Shown here: positions 1-64,000 of the stretch, piece after piece | Position numbering within the stretch: the first letter of the stretch is position 1 | Layout of the letters: each line of letters begins with the position of its first letter | Assembly (NCBI GenBank): GCA_054601695.1 | Contig: BAAHQB010000148.1 | Span: 1 to 64,000, forward strand | Origin: Amorphochlora amoebiformis | Lineage: Eukaryota; Cercozoa; Chlorarachniophyceae | Reading direction: 5' to 3' | DNA: 64,000 nt | Translations under genes and position numbers: made by a program | Notes under the pieces: model-generated | Database searches by the model: none | What the model was told of the DNA's origin: nothing | What the model saw: only the letters and a program-made list of their open reading frames with translations

Positions 1-53
1 ATACTTAACATGCGTAGATGTGGAATTCTTTATTTTACATGAATATATATAAC

Positions 54-100
<47 letters not shown>

Positions 101-110
101 CAAACAGGTT

Positions 111-26105
<25,995 letters not shown>

Positions 26106-26185
26106 CCGTCACCCTCAATGACACCTTCCGTAAAAGTGCGGGAATTCTTCATTAGAGGTCCATGATGGATATACACGTGTCTTCC

Positions 26186-26224
<39 letters not shown>

Positions 26225-26777
26225 ATGATATATCTTATCCACGTGTCTATCCGTCACACAGAAGGAGCACCCCCGAGTGCCACTGCCCACGTACATCCCA
26301 AATATACCCCTTCAGGGGCGATTTCCCTTTTATTAGTGCAATAGGAAGGACATCAAGTATAGTTTAGTACATTACACAGTTTCTCCCCTTTCGAATTCTT
26401 ATTTTCTGACGTGAGAATCAACCAGAATCAAGGGTGGAACGGCCGATCCAAACGAGCGTGCGAGCCGTTCAAGTATCTGGATCCTTCTCGACCACTCGAT
26501 GATCAGGACCGGCCCAATTGCTTCCCAGGCTATGTATTCTCGGGCCCTGTGGCTTGTAACGCTCCATATTGGGTGTTTATCTCTCTACATCTACCGGCGG
26601 TCCAACATAGGTTGTCGAATCTATGGCGCGTGCGTGATTTTGCTATTGTGTATCTTCTCACGGCCCGTATGAAACTATGTATGTATTTACATAGACACTG
26701 AGCATTTTGCTATCCGCAAACACCCGAGAACGTGTTTGCACGGCCAACATAAATGCTTAGATTCTAAATTCGAATCC
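26106..26777. promoter_or_regulatory. Bidirectional intergenic region, Iml1 / SBDS
   Basis: Mostly unique sequence between the Iml1 start codon (26105, leftward) and the start region of SBDS (rightward), interrupted by a ~35 bp (TA)n at 26190-26222. A 96-residue frame at 26411-26701 resembles nothing known to me and is probably chance. It should contain both promoters; I recognise no specific element. Confidence 0.55.
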
Positions 26778-26924
26778 ATGCCTTCTCAAACTAACCCCAT
26801 CCATTCCACCTCCAGCGTATCCGACAGTCAGCACCCCCCCACATACACTATCGCATCAAGTATCAGAAAACCCCAAGAATCCCGGCTGCCTCGAGCCTTC
26901 GCGAACCTTGAGAAATCTCCACAG

Positions 26925-35104
<8,180 letters not shown>

Positions 35105-35669
35105 CCTGGCTGAGCCGCTAGCCTCTGCTACTAATACTAGTCTAGAGCCTAGCATTTACCCAAAATCTCGATCATGATCATATCCATATTGTTCACAATA
35201 CATTATACAACTGGACAAGCTATAAATTACAAATACTAAAGGTTGTCTGTTGTGGCTGGTTATGTCTCGTATATACGCTCTAGACGATAAATACGCTAGA
35301 TACTACTACGGTCTAGCTGTTCAACTGAGTACCAATTTCTAGAATTTGTTGCTATAGTTCGGAGATACGGACTTCATTGGGACATGGGTGGGACAAGTCA
35401 CATTAGGGGATGGAGCTGTGACATAGATCTAGAGATACAAAATATTATTTCAATCTAATATCGATGATCAGTTTTTTTTTTTAATTTTTCGAAGTTCAAT
35501 GCATATATAACTTCAACTATGGTTTCCAAAAGATCATAGTACACGTGCCTAAGGACTCCGCAAGAATTCGTCTCGTTGAACTGACGGGAAGCTCTTGTAC
35601 ATACTACTAGACTAGCATACTCTAGATGCTAGACATAGATAGACCTAGATATCACTTCTCTTACGTCGG
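35105..35669. other. Convergent intergenic region, SBDS / dynamitin 3' ends
   Basis: Unique, non-TA sequence between the SBDS stop (35104) and the dynamitin stop (TAG 35672-35670). Presumably both 3' UTRs and cleavage sites lie here; no clear AATAAA on either strand. Confidence 0.7.
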
Positions 35670-48818
<13,149 letters not shown>

Positions 48819-48840
48819 TCGACAGGTGTATCTCTACCAT

Positions 48841-49329
48841 CGTATCCTGGAGATTATCGGAGAGGTATCCCGGGATATCCGGATATTATTCAGGTAATAC
48901 CCGGTACTACCGGAACGCTCAGGGAGAATTTCGAGCGTGTTCAGACTAGAGGTTTTTTGGAGGAAATTACCAGGAAAAACTGCACAAAAAATGGGAAAAA
49001 ATATCAAATCACGTCGCAACGATCTGTGCTGTATGGCAAGCGCTGATGGAGGATGTGGTTTGCGGTACGCCCCTTCCTTCCTTCCCATCCTCCCCCCCCT
49101 TTTCCTTCTTTGACAAATTGTGATCTGAATATAGACAACTGGCTGTGCCGAAGCTCGATAAATCTCAAATTTCTTCATGAACACGACTCGAAACTCCGCC
49201 AGCTGTGGTACAAATCGTCCTTTCAGCACCCCATTTCCACGCTTTTTCTCACGCTTTTCCAGGGATTCAGAACAAGGGGGTGGGTAACGGATCTCACACG
49301 GAAGATATCAGGGGATAAGATTGGAAGAT
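48841..49329. promoter_or_regulatory. Bidirectional intergenic region, dynamitin / PHD-CW gene
   Basis: About 490 bp of unique sequence between divergent start codons. It should hold both promoters. Open frames crossing it on the plus strand (48651-49046, 49053-49415) resemble nothing and conflict with the dynamitin exons, so I treat them as chance. Confidence 0.6.
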
Positions 49330-63951
<14,622 letters not shown>

Positions 63952-63954
63952 GTG

Positions 63955-64000
<46 letters not shown>

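Noticed and set aside
26411-26701. Plus-strand 96-residue frame as a gene
   Set aside because: No recognisable motif, no splice partners, and located in the divergent intergenic region.

Overview
This window comes from an intron-rich eukaryotic genome, most likely a protist or other microbial eukaryote; I cannot place it further. The evidence is short exons with GT..AG borders, introns made mostly of (TA)n, degenerate interstitial TTAGGG/CCCTAA arrays, long (GA)n/(CT)n tracts, and proteins found only in eukaryotes. Apparent long reading frames of Tyr/Ile, Ser/Leu or Arg/Glu are translations of microsatellite and were ignored. Genes were found by reading the non-repetitive islands as exons, checking that splice phase carries from one exon to the next, and comparing the joined peptides with remembered families. 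The standard genetic code fits.

Four multi-exon genes fill the window. (1) Minus strand, 26105 down past the left edge: Iml1/DEPDC5, the GATOR1 subunit that restrains TORC1, in at least 40 mostly 30-90 nt exons; the N-terminal and SABA domains and the start of the SHEN domain are present. (2) Plus strand, about 26925-35104: SBDS, the ribosome maturation factor, 12 exons to its stop. (3) Minus strand, 48818-35670: dynamitin (dynactin subunit 2, p50), 22 exons. (4) Plus strand, 49330 to beyond the right edge: a protein with a PHD finger and a CW zinc finger, probably a chromatin reader, 16 exons in the window. Genes 1/2 and 3/4 are head to head; genes 2/3 are tail to tail, with stops 566 bp apart. 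A separate ~670 bp reading frame with a membrane segment sits inside a dynamitin intron on the same strand.

The most unusual feature is a repeated architecture I call exon-edge satellites. At a dozen or so exons, a fragment containing one end of the exon plus its splice site has been copied several times into the neighbouring intron, the copies separated by (TA)n. Copies of the 5' edge (with the 3' splice site) lie only upstream of the real exon, and copies of the 3' edge (with the 5' splice site) lie only downstream, so no copy is a complete exon. Some exons (SBDS 32008-32093, PHD 50363-50429, Iml1 17805-17878) have both kinds. Many copies end where the exon itself has a TA-rich stretch, which suggests template switching or slippage from TA tracts.

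Other introns hold telomere-like arrays (largest 53194-54120), a TATAA pentanucleotide array, a ~28 bp minisatellite, and a CT block facing a GA block. No tRNA, rRNA, CRISPR array or prokaryotic gene was seen.
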